The notes below the pieces were generated by a model, which did not search any database, had not been told where the DNA came from, and saw only the letters and a program-made list of their open reading frames with translations. Below, piece after piece: positions 18,166 to 26,396 of a stretch of DNA of 64,000 nucleotides. The stretch is from Bin87 sp963668585 (lineage in GTDB: Bacteria > Chloroflexota > Dehalococcoidia > Lucifugimonadales > UBA3495): the NCBI GenBank assembly GCA_963668585.1, contig OY764869.1, positions 3,410,001 through 3,474,000 on the forward strand, in the 5' to 3' direction. The position numbers and the translations under genes are program-made. The first letter of the stretch is position 1; each line of letters opens with the position of its first letter.

Positions 18166-19584
18166 ATGCCCGAATCACATCCCCGGACGCTGCGCTCCGA
18201 AACCATGGGCTCATCCCCCATGTGGTTTCTGCTGTTACAGATGGCATTCCCGCCCATGTTCGCCATCATCGTCATGGCCCTGTACAGCATCGTGGACCGC
18301 GCATTCGTCGGCAACGTCATCGGCGTGAACGCGCTCAGTGGGCTGTCAGCGGCATTTCCAGTGCAAATGACTGCCGTAGCATTGGGCTTGCTCACGGGTT
18401 TGGGCGGCATGTCCGTGGTCTCCCGCGCCCTGGGCGCCGGAGATACGCAACGGGCGTCCCGGGTCATCGGTTCTTCGCTGGCCATCCTCGTGCCCATCTA
18501 CGTTGTCGTCACCGTCGCCGGCATGGCCAGACTCAACGACCTGGTGATCCTCATGGGGGCGTCCCCGGATACCGCCGTATACGCCCGGCAATACCTGGTC
18601 ATCATCCTGCCCGGTGGCATTCTGACCATGCTCGCCATCATGGCCAACAACCTCTTCATGGCAGAAGGCCGACCCGGAACGGCAACCATAGTCCTCGCCG
18701 GCGGAGCGATAGCCAACATCATCTTGGATGCCTTGTTCATATTGGGATTCGGCTGGGGCGTCCCCGGAGCGGCGGCAGCCACCGTACTCGCGCAAGGCAT
18801 GGCCGTCCTCTACACCGCGTGGTTCTACCTGTCCGGCCGTAGCGCCCTGTCAATCAACATGGACGCCCTGCGACCCAGTCTCGGGTTGATGCGCGAAATC
18901 CTGTCGTTGGGCCTGCCGATCTGCATCATAGAAATCGCGCGGTCCATTGTGGTGGTCGTCATCAACAACATCCTCGGCCGCTATCCCGGCGGAGACGGTT
19001 ACATCGCGCTGTTCGGCGCGATCAATTCGGTGCTGGAGTTCGCCCTGGCCCCGTTCATCGGCGTCGCGCTGGCCTATCTCCCGCTGGCAGCCTACAACTA
19101 CGGGGCGCAGAACTATCGCCGGGTCAGGGAAGCAATGTGGCAAAGTTGCGTGGGGGCGACCATCGGCGGCGCCGTCATGATGGCGGTCCTACTCCCGCTG
19201 GCCGGACGAATCATCGGCCTGTTCGCCGAAGCGCACGCGCTGCCGCCCGAAGCCGGCAATGCCCTTAAAGTCGTCCTGTTGGCCCTGCCCATCATTGGCA
19301 TCGAGTTTGTAAGCTCCATCGCGTTCCAGGCTCTCGGCAAGGCATGGCCGTCTGTGGTCCTGACCATCGCGCAGCGGGTGGTCATTCTGTTGCTCTGGGT
19401 GTTCGCGTTGTCGGGTACCCTCGGCGTCTGGGGAGTGTGGTGGTCATTCCCTGCCACCGACCTGAGCGCAATGCTCCTTGGGTTCGGCGCTCTGGCGTTG
19501 ATTTGGCGCCGCGTTGAAAAGTGGGGCGAGGCGGAGTCCACCCGGCGGTCCGGTGATTTTGACACCGTCGGCGGCCGGCAGTAG
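18166..19584 (+). CDS. MATE-family exporter
   Basis: 472 residues, two repeats of six hydrophobic segments. N-terminal half shows MALYSIVDRAFVGNVIG and the central loop between TM6 and TM7; the second half begins with LGLPICIIEIARSIVVVVINN. MATE proteins export cationic drugs or metabolites in exchange for Na+ or H+. The start ATG has no strong ribosome site; an internal ATG at 18205 is an alternative. Substrate cannot be read from sequence. Confidence 0.88.
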   Translation: MPESHPRTLRSETMGSSPMWFLLLQMAFPPMFAIIVMALYSIVDRAFVGNVIGVNALSGLSAAFPVQMTAVALGLLTGLGGMSVVSRALGAGDTQRASRVIGSSLAILVPIYVVVTVAGMARLNDLVILMGASPDTAVYARQYLVIILPGGILTMLAIMANNLFMAEGRPGTATIVLAGGAIANIILDALFILGFGWGVPGAAAATVLAQGMAVLYTAWFYLSGRSALSINMDALRPSLGLMREILSLGLPICIIEIARSIVVVVINNILGRYPGGDGYIALFGAINSVLEFALAPFIGVALAYLPLAAYNYGAQNYRRVREAMWQSCVGATIGGAVMMAVLLPLAGRIIGLFAEAHALPPEAGNALKVVLLALPIIGIEFVSSIAFQALGKAWPSVVLTIAQRVVILLLWVFALSGTLGVWGVWWSFPATDLSAMLLGFGALALIWRRVEKWGEAESTRRSGDFDTVGGRQ

Positions 19585-19637
19585 CATGGCGCTCACATCT
19601 CGTATTCACCACACAAACTTCCTACGGAGGGGACACC

Positions 19638-20096
19638 ATGGCGATGAATTCATCCGGAGTATCCCACATTGCGGTATGCGTCCGCGATCTGGACGAATCC
19701 CTCAAGTTCTACCGCGACATCCTCGGCATGACCGTGACCGTTGACCGCGTCCAGGACACTTCCACCGGGGGCCTGCCTCACGTGTACGCCCACGACCGCT
19801 CGACCCGACGTCAGGCGATATTGTCGTACGGCGACGGTTCGGTTCCGACGCTCGTCATGACCAGCCACCCCGGCGACAACGCCGACGGCGCTCCGATCAA
19901 ACTCGATCAGGTCGGCATCAGCCATATTTCGTTCAGCGTGCCCGACGTAAAAGCGCTCGCCGATGATCTCATCGCCGCCGGCGTCGAATTGGCCGGGCCC
20001 ATGGACGGTTTCACCAACGCAAACGGTGAGGTTTCCAGCATCTTCGTTTACGATCCCGACGGCATCCTGGTGCAGTTCGACGCTGGCGGAGGCTGA
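19638..20096 (+). CDS. VOC-fold (glyoxalase-like) protein 1
   Basis: 152 residues with one glyoxalase/bleomycin-resistance module pair: GVSHIAVCVRDLDESLKFYRDILGM at the start and IFVYDPDGILVQF at the end. Potential metal ligands are His10 and the Glu/Gln positions of the second half, although the usual terminal Glu appears as Gln (LVQF). Ribosome site CGGAGG ahead of ATG. Immediately followed by a close paralogue, so the two may form a heterodimer or have diverged in substrate. Confidence 0.85.
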   Translation: MAMNSSGVSHIAVCVRDLDESLKFYRDILGMTVTVDRVQDTSTGGLPHVYAHDRSTRRQAILSYGDGSVPTLVMTSHPGDNADGAPIKLDQVGISHISFSVPDVKALADDLIAAGVELAGPMDGFTNANGEVSSIFVYDPDGILVQFDAGGG

Positions 20097-20163
20097 TGCG
20101 CGTTGAACCGACGTGTAATCCCCGCATGGCCGGCGGTCGCCCGACCTCCTAAGGAGTCTCATC

Positions 20164-20616
20164 ATGCCCATGAACGCATCCGGCGTTTCCCACATTGCCA
20201 TCTGCGTCAGAGACTTGGACACATCGCTGAAGTTCTACTGCGAAACCTTGGGTATGTCCATCGTCAGCGACGTGATCCAGGACACCACCACCGGTGGTCT
20301 CCCCCACGTGTATGCGCACAACCGCAGCACCCGGCGCCAGGTTCGCCTGGCATACGCCAACGGTGCCAAGCCCACCCTCACCATGACCTCGCATCCCGGC
20401 GAAGACCCTGACGGCGCTCCCATCAAACTGGACCAGGTGGGCATCAGCCACATTTCGTTCTCGGTCCCTGACCCCAGGGTTCTGGCCGAAAATCTGTCGG
20501 CTCAGGGTGTCCCTCTGGCCGCTCCCATGGACGTTTGGACCAATTCGGAAGGGAAGGTCAGCAGCTTTTATGTGTACGACCCGGACGGAATCCTCGTCCA
20601 GTTCGACGCCGGTTGA
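20164..20616 (+). CDS. VOC-fold (glyoxalase-like) protein 2
   Basis: 150 residues, close paralogue of the preceding gene (same GVSHIAICVRDLDTSLKFY and LDQVGISHISFSVPD segments). Strong ribosome site (TAAGGAG) before ATG. Tandem duplication is clear from the near-continuous similarity. Function within the VOC superfamily (dioxygenase, isomerase, lyase or binding protein) cannot be decided. Confidence 0.85.
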   Translation: MPMNASGVSHIAICVRDLDTSLKFYCETLGMSIVSDVIQDTTTGGLPHVYAHNRSTRRQVRLAYANGAKPTLTMTSHPGEDPDGAPIKLDQVGISHISFSVPDPRVLAENLSAQGVPLAAPMDVWTNSEGKVSSFYVYDPDGILVQFDAG

Positions 20617-20647
20617 TCGACCCCGGACCGGATTACGGTGATACACA

Positions 20648-21115
20648 TTGGCAACGATTCAGAAAATCACTCCATTCCTGTGGCTGGATGGCTCCGCCCG
20701 CGAAGCCGCTGACTTCTACGTGTCAATATTTCCAAACTCCGGCATCGTTTCCAGACATTTGTACACCGAGGGCCCGGCCGAAGGCAGCGCGGTCGTGACT
20801 TTCGATCTGGACGGTGTGCATTTCGTCGCTTTCGACGGTCATCCGGCCTTTGAGTTCACCCACGCCATTTCCTTCATGGTTTCCTGCGAATCGCAGGTTG
20901 AGATCGACCACCTGTGGGAAAAACTCACCGACGGCGGTACCGAAATCCAGTGTGGGTGGCTCCAGGACCGTTTCGGTCTGACCTGGCAGATAATCCCGGC
21001 TGAACTTCCCGACATGTTGACCAATGGCCCAAACGCTGACCGGGTGATGGAAGTGATGCTTCCGATGAAAAAGCTCGACATCCGACGGCTGCAGGAAGCC
21101 CACGAGGGAGGATAG
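20648..21115 (+). CDS. PhnB-like VOC protein (3-demethylubiquinone-MT type)
   Basis: 155 residues starting at TTG 20648 (MATIQKITPFLWLDGSA). The segments KITPFLWLDGSAREAADFY, FVAFDGHPAFEFTHAISFMV and the CGWLQDRFGLTWQIIP block near residues 100-120 match the PF06983 3-dmu-9_3-mt/PhnB group, whose members are VOC-fold proteins and mostly not methyltransferases. It forms a cluster with the two VOC genes upstream and is followed without a gap by an unknown gene. Confidence 0.85.
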   Translation: MATIQKITPFLWLDGSAREAADFYVSIFPNSGIVSRHLYTEGPAEGSAVVTFDLDGVHFVAFDGHPAFEFTHAISFMVSCESQVEIDHLWEKLTDGGTEIQCGWLQDRFGLTWQIIPAELPDMLTNGPNADRVMEVMLPMKKLDIRRLQEAHEGG

Positions 21116-21664
21116 TTGAAAATGTCCCACCATTACGACGAACACGACCACGATAAACTCCTGCGGTGGCGAAACGATTTGCGGGATGCTTCCATCATCG
21201 ATGGCGATTTTCCGGCCATGGCCCTGTTCCTGACCAAGCCGCAGGCCAAAGGTTCCCATGAGGTTTTCCGACGCTACCGCACCGAGTTCGAGCAGCGCGA
21301 CGCCAGTTTTGCCCACTTGGTGATTTTTGGTATGCACGGCATTTCCACGACAGTGCATAGCCTCCTTCAACAAACGGGCCTTTCGGAATCGGACCTGCCG
21401 GTGATGATGCTCGCTCCTGCCGCCGAACCCGCGTCCATCGTCGCCATACAACTCCCGTCGGGTGAAAGCCTGGAGGGTGGCGACGACCCCAACGGCGACG
21501 GCACTTGCGACTACCTCGCTCCCTGGCAGGACGTACTTGACCGCATAAGTATTACCAAACTGGGCCGACCGTTGCGCCTCATGGGCGTGCAGGGGCGCAG
21601 GCTCAACGGGCCCGACCTCCGGGAACTGCCAGCCGCTGCCCTGGAAATTGTCGCCGCCGCGTAG
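21116..21664 (+). CDS. Hypothetical protein, coupled to PhnB-like gene
   Basis: About 180 residues, not recognised. The TTG start (21116) abuts the previous stop; ATG at 21122 is the alternative, and GGGAGGA serves either. The N-terminus is His/Asp rich (MSHHYDEHDHDKLLRW), the middle has alternating hydrophobic strands, and a DPNGDG segment lies near residue 125. No membrane segment or signal peptide. Tight coupling suggests a role with the VOC proteins, but nothing in the sequence names it. Confidence 0.65.
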   Translation: MKMSHHYDEHDHDKLLRWRNDLRDASIIDGDFPAMALFLTKPQAKGSHEVFRRYRTEFEQRDASFAHLVIFGMHGISTTVHSLLQQTGLSESDLPVMMLAPAAEPASIVAIQLPSGESLEGGDDPNGDGTCDYLAPWQDVLDRISITKLGRPLRLMGVQGRRLNGPDLRELPAAALEIVAAA

Positions 21665-21689
21665 TTCCTGCGTCACCAACGATAATCGC

Positions 21690-21726
21690 AATGATCAGGG
21701 GCGAAAAACCATTCGCCCTGATCATT
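21690..21726. terminator. Hairpin between convergent genes
   Basis: Stem of about 15 pairs formed by AATGATCAGGG(G)CGAA and TTCGCCCTGATCATT with one bulged G and a short A-rich loop. It lies between convergent genes and probably ends transcription from both sides, although neither side has a long U-tract. Confidence 0.6.
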
Positions 21727-21801
21727 GCCCTCTGTGGCGAAGTCGCGCCTGGCTGGCGACTTGCAGTTTGAACCGGTTATCTGATGGCGCCGGGCGATGC
21801 G

Positions 21802-23331
21802 TCAACGTTCTTTCGCTAGGTTCACGGCCAGTTGTGCCAGGGTCCGTGTCGGCACACCGGTCGCCCCCTTGACCAGGTGCCCCTTGCTGCTCGACGCGGT
21901 CGACGTGCCGGCAATGTCCAGATGAATCCAATCTGCGTCCTCGGCAAACTCCCTGAGCAGCATTGCCGCGGTGATGGAGCCCGCCTGTCTCCCCCCAGTG
22001 TTCTTCATGTCCGCCACATCCGAACGGATCAGTTCGCGGTAGTCTTCCAGCATCGGCAGTTCCCAGAACCGTTCCCCGCTTGCATCCCCTGCCTTGCTGA
22101 CTTCTTTGGCCAAGTCCGACGAGTTGCCCATCATGCCGGTGCAGGCTTTGCCCAACGTCACGACCATCGCGCCCGTGAGCGTTGCCACGTCCACGAGACG
22201 CGTGATGCCCAGGCTTCGCGCATAACACAGGGCGTCCGCCAGAACCAGACGACCCTCAGCGTCCGTGTTGATCACCTCAATCGTCTTGCCGTTCATCGCC
22301 GTTACCACGTCGCCTGGCCGTTGCGCCCGCCCGCCGGGCATATTCTCCGTAGCGGCGATCAATCCGGTGACGTTGATCCGAGGCTTGAGCGTTCCGATGG
22401 CCCGCATCGCGGCGATAACCGACGCACCGCCGGCCATATCGCCCTTCATGGCCTCCATGTTCGCGGCCGGCTTCAGCGAAATGCCGCCGGTGTCAAAGGT
22501 GATGCCCTTGCCCACGAGGCCCAGGTTGTTGCCGGGATTGTCAGGGTCCCCGCGATACGTCAGGACGATCAGCTTGGGCGGCTCCTCGCTCCCTTGCGCC
22601 ACTCCCAGGAACGCGCCCATCCCGTGCTCGCTCATGCCCTCCCGGTCCATCACGTCGAGATCCAGCCCAACTGCTTCGGCTACTTCCCTGGCCGCCTCCG
22701 CCATTTTGGTGGGCGTCATAACATTGGCCGGATGGTTCACCAGGTCCCTTGCGACCATCGTGGCTTCTGCCAACGCCGTGCCCACCGACACTCCTGCCGC
22801 CAGTGCGTCCACTCTCGCAGCATCCCACTCAACGATCGACACGCTGGCGATGCCGTTGTCCGCTTCATCGGAGTCGCCGTTCCCATTGCTCCGGTAGGTA
22901 TCGAACTTGTACAGGCCGAGCAGCGTACCCTCCGCGATGGCTTGGGCGCACTCACCTGCGTCCAGTCCGCCAATGCCCGCGCCGTGCGCTATCGTTGCGA
23001 ATCCGGTCACGCCTTTGCGCCTCAGGAAACGCGCCACGTCGCCGCTCACCCGCCGCACGCTGCCGGCGTCGAAATCATTGGACTTGCCCAATCCCGCCAC
23101 CACCACGCGCGCCGCCGGTATGCGTCCCAATGCGTGGATCAACGTCACCTCACCCAATTTGCCCTTGATCTCCCCGTCGGCAATCAGGGCTGTTATTGCG
23201 CCATCCAACGCCCGGTCAACCGCTCCGGTGCCGCCCGCCGGGTGGCTGACCCCTTCAAACAGGTTAACTACCAACGCCGGTGTTTCAAACGAGGCAATGT
23301 CCCCGGCGACGACTTCCACTTTGGTTGGCAT
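21802..23331 (-). CDS. pepA: Leucyl aminopeptidase (M17)
   Basis: 509 residues. N-terminal macro-like domain, then the M17 catalytic domain with the metal-binding signature NTDAEGRL at 355-362, the Lys-containing VGKGITFDTGG block at about 274-283 and the downstream AGSITAAMLLREF segment. A hexameric cytosolic di-metal enzyme releasing N-terminal residues from peptides is expected. It is the last gene of a minus-strand run (pdxA, proC, yggT, kinase, pepA). Confidence 0.95.
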   Translation of the reverse strand: MPTKVEVVAGDIASFETPALVVNLFEGVSHPAGGTGAVDRALDGAITALIADGEIKGKLGEVTLIHALGRIPAARVVVAGLGKSNDFDAGSVRRVSGDVARFLRRKGVTGFATIAHGAGIGGLDAGECAQAIAEGTLLGLYKFDTYRSNGNGDSDEADNGIASVSIVEWDAARVDALAAGVSVGTALAEATMVARDLVNHPANVMTPTKMAEAAREVAEAVGLDLDVMDREGMSEHGMGAFLGVAQGSEEPPKLIVLTYRGDPDNPGNNLGLVGKGITFDTGGISLKPAANMEAMKGDMAGGASVIAAMRAIGTLKPRINVTGLIAATENMPGGRAQRPGDVVTAMNGKTIEVINTDAEGRLVLADALCYARSLGITRLVDVATLTGAMVVTLGKACTGMMGNSSDLAKEVSKAGDASGERFWELPMLEDYRELIRSDVADMKNTGGRQAGSITAAMLLREFAEDADWIHLDIAGTSTASSSKGHLVKGATGVPTRTLAQLAVNLAKER

Positions 23332-23414
23332 GTTGCTCTCTCCCCGTGACCAGATTCTGATGACTGTATTCTGGCCAGATTATGCCCCCACCCCTTCCGG
23401 TAAACAACCATCCC

Positions 23415-24041
23415 TCACTCCACTTGCTTCAAAGCCTGCACCAGCGCGTCTTCCGTGTCCTCCGGCCCACGCACCAGCATGTGCGGGCGCGGCACAGGCA
23501 GGTCGGCCACCGCCATCCTCGAATACACCTCCCACCCTGCGTCGCTCTGGGCTGGGTCGGAAACACCCGCGGAACGGTCTGCCATCCGCTGACGCACCAG
23601 ATCACTGGAGGCGGTGAATCTTATGATCAACGGGTCAATTCCGACATCCTCTGCCACGGAGTACAGCGGTTGGCGCACCCCTTCGTTCAGGTTGGTGGCA
23701 TCGAACACCACCGAATAGCCGTCGCGCAGGTAGCCGCGTGTCAGCGTGTGCATGGCCGAGAATACCCGCCGATGCTCCCGCCGGCTGTAGCTGGGCTGAG
23801 ACACCAGCAGCTTGCGAGTGCGGTCGCTGTTCAGCCAGATGAACGGCGCGCGCGTTGACAACTCACGCGCGAAATGCGACTTTCCGGTGCCGGGCAAACC
23901 GCACAGCACCACCAGGGCCGGACGTTCGGAGCGGGCTGGCAACCCTTCTGCGTAAGCCGCCCTCAGCAGATCCAGATCCGCCGGGCGCAACCCGCCGGCG
24001 GTCCAGGGTTTGCTGCGAGGTTGGGGCATGGAGCCGGACAA
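23415..24041 (-). CDS. P-loop kinase-like ATPase (AAA_33 type)
   Basis: 208 residues with a Walker A motif GLPGTGKS around residue 48, a DATNLNEGVRQPLY segment and a polar C-terminus. This is the zeta-toxin/polynucleotide-kinase-like AAA_33 layout; such proteins phosphorylate small molecules or nucleic acid ends. No antitoxin-like partner is adjacent, so a toxin role is not supported. An alternative start at residue 5 (Met) exists. Substrate unknown. Confidence 0.75.
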   Translation of the reverse strand: MSGSMPQPRSKPWTAGGLRPADLDLLRAAYAEGLPARSERPALVVLCGLPGTGKSHFARELSTRAPFIWLNSDRTRKLLVSQPSYSRREHRRVFSAMHTLTRGYLRDGYSVVFDATNLNEGVRQPLYSVAEDVGIDPLIIRFTASSDLVRQRMADRSAGVSDPAQSDAGWEVYSRMAVADLPVPRPHMLVRGPEDTEDALVQALKQVE

Positions 24042-24076
24042 ATGCGCCCACCTGTTTCCCGATCAGCGGCGTCGCG

Positions 24077-24349
24077 TTATAACAGAGCCCTGACTGCGTA
24101 TTGAATCACGACCAAAACGACCATCACCACCAGGGGACTGAAGTCGATCATTCCGGTTTGAGGCAACACTCGTCGTATGGGGCCCAATACCGGTTCCGTA
24201 AGACTGAACACCACTTCATAGAGTCTTACCAGCGCATCAGGAGCCGTGTTGCCCTGCGTCGCCATGTACTGAACGACGAACCCCAGGATAATGCGGGCCA
24301 GCAACAACAGGTAACACAGCGTGATGATGAGGCTGATGAGTTGTAGCAT
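24077..24349 (-). CDS. YggT-family membrane protein
   Basis: 90 residues with two hydrophobic helices (about 2-27 and 69-90) and the conserved linker TEPVLGPIRRVLPQTGMIDFSPLVV, the YggT hallmark (PF02325). YggT proteins are small integral membrane proteins often next to proC or division genes; their role is uncertain, with links to osmotic tolerance and division. Here it lies 27 bases after proC, the commonest arrangement. Confidence 0.9.
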   Translation of the reverse strand: MLQLISLIITLCYLLLLARIILGFVVQYMATQGNTAPDALVRLYEVVFSLTEPVLGPIRRVLPQTGMIDFSPLVVMVVLVVIQYAVRALL

Positions 24350-24375
24350 GACTACTCCACAGGGCCGACCTATTG

Positions 24376-25182
24376 CTAGTCCTGCCCCAGCCTGATGGAT
24401 TTCAGATAGGCCGCGTTCACGGCGTCCACCAGCGCCGCCGGCACTCCGGCGCGTTCCAGCGCCTGCAACCCCTCGGCGGTGGTGCCGCCCGGCGACGTCA
24501 CCATATCCTTCAACTCGGCGGGATGCTTCCCGGTTTGCGCAACCAATCGCGCGCTGCCTTTCATGGTCTGCAGCGCCAACCGGCGGGCCACGTCGCGGGG
24601 CAATCCCACGTACACCCCCGCGTCGATCATCGCCTCCAGGATCATGAAAATGTACGCCGGCCCGCTGGCGCTCAAAGCCGTCGCCATGTCCAGGTATTTC
24701 TCGTCATCAACATAGATTTCGTCGCCTATGGTGGACAGGATAGCCGAGGTTGTCTCGCGGTGCGCCTGGGTGACTGAAGATGCGCAGGTCCACATCGTCA
24801 TGCCCTCGCCAACCTGCGCCGGCGTATTCGGCATCACGCGTATTATATTGACCGTATTCAGCCCGTCAGACAGCGCTTTAATTCTCGTTCCGGCCACGAT
24901 GGACAACGCAGATTGGTTGCCGGACAAAAACTGGCCGCCAACGTCAGCATAGACTTTCGACAAATCCTGTGGTTTCACCGATAACACCACCAGTTCGGAA
25001 CCGCGCACCACGTCGACGTTATTCCCGGTAACGGAAACCGCGTACCTCTCCGTAAGGTAGTCGCGCCGGCCAGGCACTGGCTCGCCGATCATCACGTCAC
25101 CGGCAGCCGCGACCCCACCGTCCAGCATCCCTCCGAGGATGGCCTCCGCCATGGTTCCTCCGCCGACAAATCCGATTTTCAT
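24376..25182 (-). CDS. proC: Pyrroline-5-carboxylate reductase
   Basis: 268 residues. N-terminal NAD(P)-binding motif GFVGGGTMAEAI, then VKPQDL and the signature RVMPNTPAQVGEG; the C-terminal dimerisation domain has LSASGPAYIFMILEAM and TSPGGTTAEGLQALE. Catalyses the last step of proline synthesis. Only 4 bases separate it from the pdxA stop, so the two are co-translated. Confidence 0.96.
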   Translation of the reverse strand: MKIGFVGGGTMAEAILGGMLDGGVAAAGDVMIGEPVPGRRDYLTERYAVSVTGNNVDVVRGSELVVLSVKPQDLSKVYADVGGQFLSGNQSALSIVAGTRIKALSDGLNTVNIIRVMPNTPAQVGEGMTMWTCASSVTQAHRETTSAILSTIGDEIYVDDEKYLDMATALSASGPAYIFMILEAMIDAGVYVGLPRDVARRLALQTMKGSARLVAQTGKHPAELKDMVTSPGGTTAEGLQALERAGVPAALVDAVNAAYLKSIRLGQD

Positions 25183-25186
25183 CGTG

Positions 25187-26230
25187 CTAGCCCTCGCCCC
25201 AACCGTCGGTCAGTCCATCGCCTCGCGCAAACGCCACCGCCATCCTTATCGACTCAACCATGGAGGTATGGTCGGCCACGTTCTTGCCGGCGATGTCGAA
25301 AGCCGTGCCGTGATCCACCGACGTCCGGACAAACGGGAGGCCAAGGTTTGCGGTGATGCTTTCTTCGAACCCGTACACCTTGACCGGTATGTGCCCCTGG
25401 TCGTGGTACATGCAAAGCGTCACATCGTATCGGTCTTCAATTGCCTGGTGAAAGATGATATCCGCCGGCACCGGCCCAATGGCATTGATGCCCTCGGACT
25501 GCGCCTGCTGCACCGCCGGCGCGATTTCCTCCGCTTCCTCGTCACCCAACAATCCACCGTCGCTGCCGTGAGGGTTCAGTGCGGCAACCCCGATGCGAGG
25601 GTTGGCGAATCCCCACTGGCGGAAATTGCTGTCCGTCAGCCTCAGGTAATCGAGGATTCGCTCCTGTTTCACGTAGTCGCAAGCCAGCCTGAGAGAACGA
25701 TGGGTCGTGAGATGGACCACCCGCAGGTTTTTGGCCATCAGCATCGTCGCCACCGTTTTGGCGCCTGACAGTTCCTGTAACAATTCCATGTGTCCGATGG
25801 CTTCGTAGCCCGCCATCGCAGCGGCTTCCTTGTTCAGGGGCGCCGTGGCCAAACCGTCAATCACGCCTGCCATCGCCAACTGTCCCGCCTTGCTCACCCA
25901 CTCCATGGCGGCCTTGCCGCACGGCACGCTGAGTTGGCCGACGGTGATATCTTCAGCGTTCAGGTTGCCGATATCGACCACGTCCACCATTTCCGGGTTT
26001 TGGCCCGCCGTCGTGGGGTCATCGGTGTGATTGATCCCTACCGGCAACCCGGTCATGGCGGCCGCCTGCTCCATGGCGAAAACGTTGCCAATCACAACCG
26101 GACGGCAGGCCGAATATACCCTTGGATCGGCCAGCGCCTTGACCACCACCTCGGGACCGATTCCGCAGGGATCTCCCATGGTGATGGCAATCGCAGGTTT
26201 AGAATATGCGGTGCTGTTTGCGTCTGGCAT
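25187..26230 (-). CDS. pdxA: 4-hydroxythreonine-4-phosphate dehydrogenase
   Basis: 347 residues from ATG 26230, chosen because GAGG precedes it and the family N-terminus (AIAITMGDPCGIGPEV) follows; a longer frame to 26305 lacks support. Metal ligands are likely in the GYEAIGHMELL, MYHDQGHIPVKV and RTSVDHGTAFDIAG segments, all well conserved. NAD-dependent step of the DXP-dependent pyridoxal phosphate pathway, or the PdxA2-like branch acting on other 4-phospho-hydroxy acids. First gene of the run pdxA-proC-yggT. Confidence 0.93.
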   Translation of the reverse strand: MPDANSTAYSKPAIAITMGDPCGIGPEVVVKALADPRVYSACRPVVIGNVFAMEQAAAMTGLPVGINHTDDPTTAGQNPEMVDVVDIGNLNAEDITVGQLSVPCGKAAMEWVSKAGQLAMAGVIDGLATAPLNKEAAAMAGYEAIGHMELLQELSGAKTVATMLMAKNLRVVHLTTHRSLRLACDYVKQERILDYLRLTDSNFRQWGFANPRIGVAALNPHGSDGGLLGDEEAEEIAPAVQQAQSEGINAIGPVPADIIFHQAIEDRYDVTLCMYHDQGHIPVKVYGFEESITANLGLPFVRTSVDHGTAFDIAGKNVADHTSMVESIRMAVAFARGDGLTDGWGEG

Positions 26231-26396
26231 GGTGTGCCTCGTCAGAGTGAGAAACGGGTCGCGATTCCGTGGGTTGCGATTATAGCACGGCACCAACCGG
26301 AACACGGATCGCCTATCATTGAGGAAGGGACGGTTGAACGACCGCCCCGCCTCGTTCCCAACGCGTACGGAGATCCTTAGCGGGTTTTTCGGCCTC

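Noticed and set aside
23415..24041. Zeta-type toxin of a toxin-antitoxin pair
   Set aside because: No small antitoxin gene adjacent, and the gene lies in a housekeeping run between yggT and pepA.
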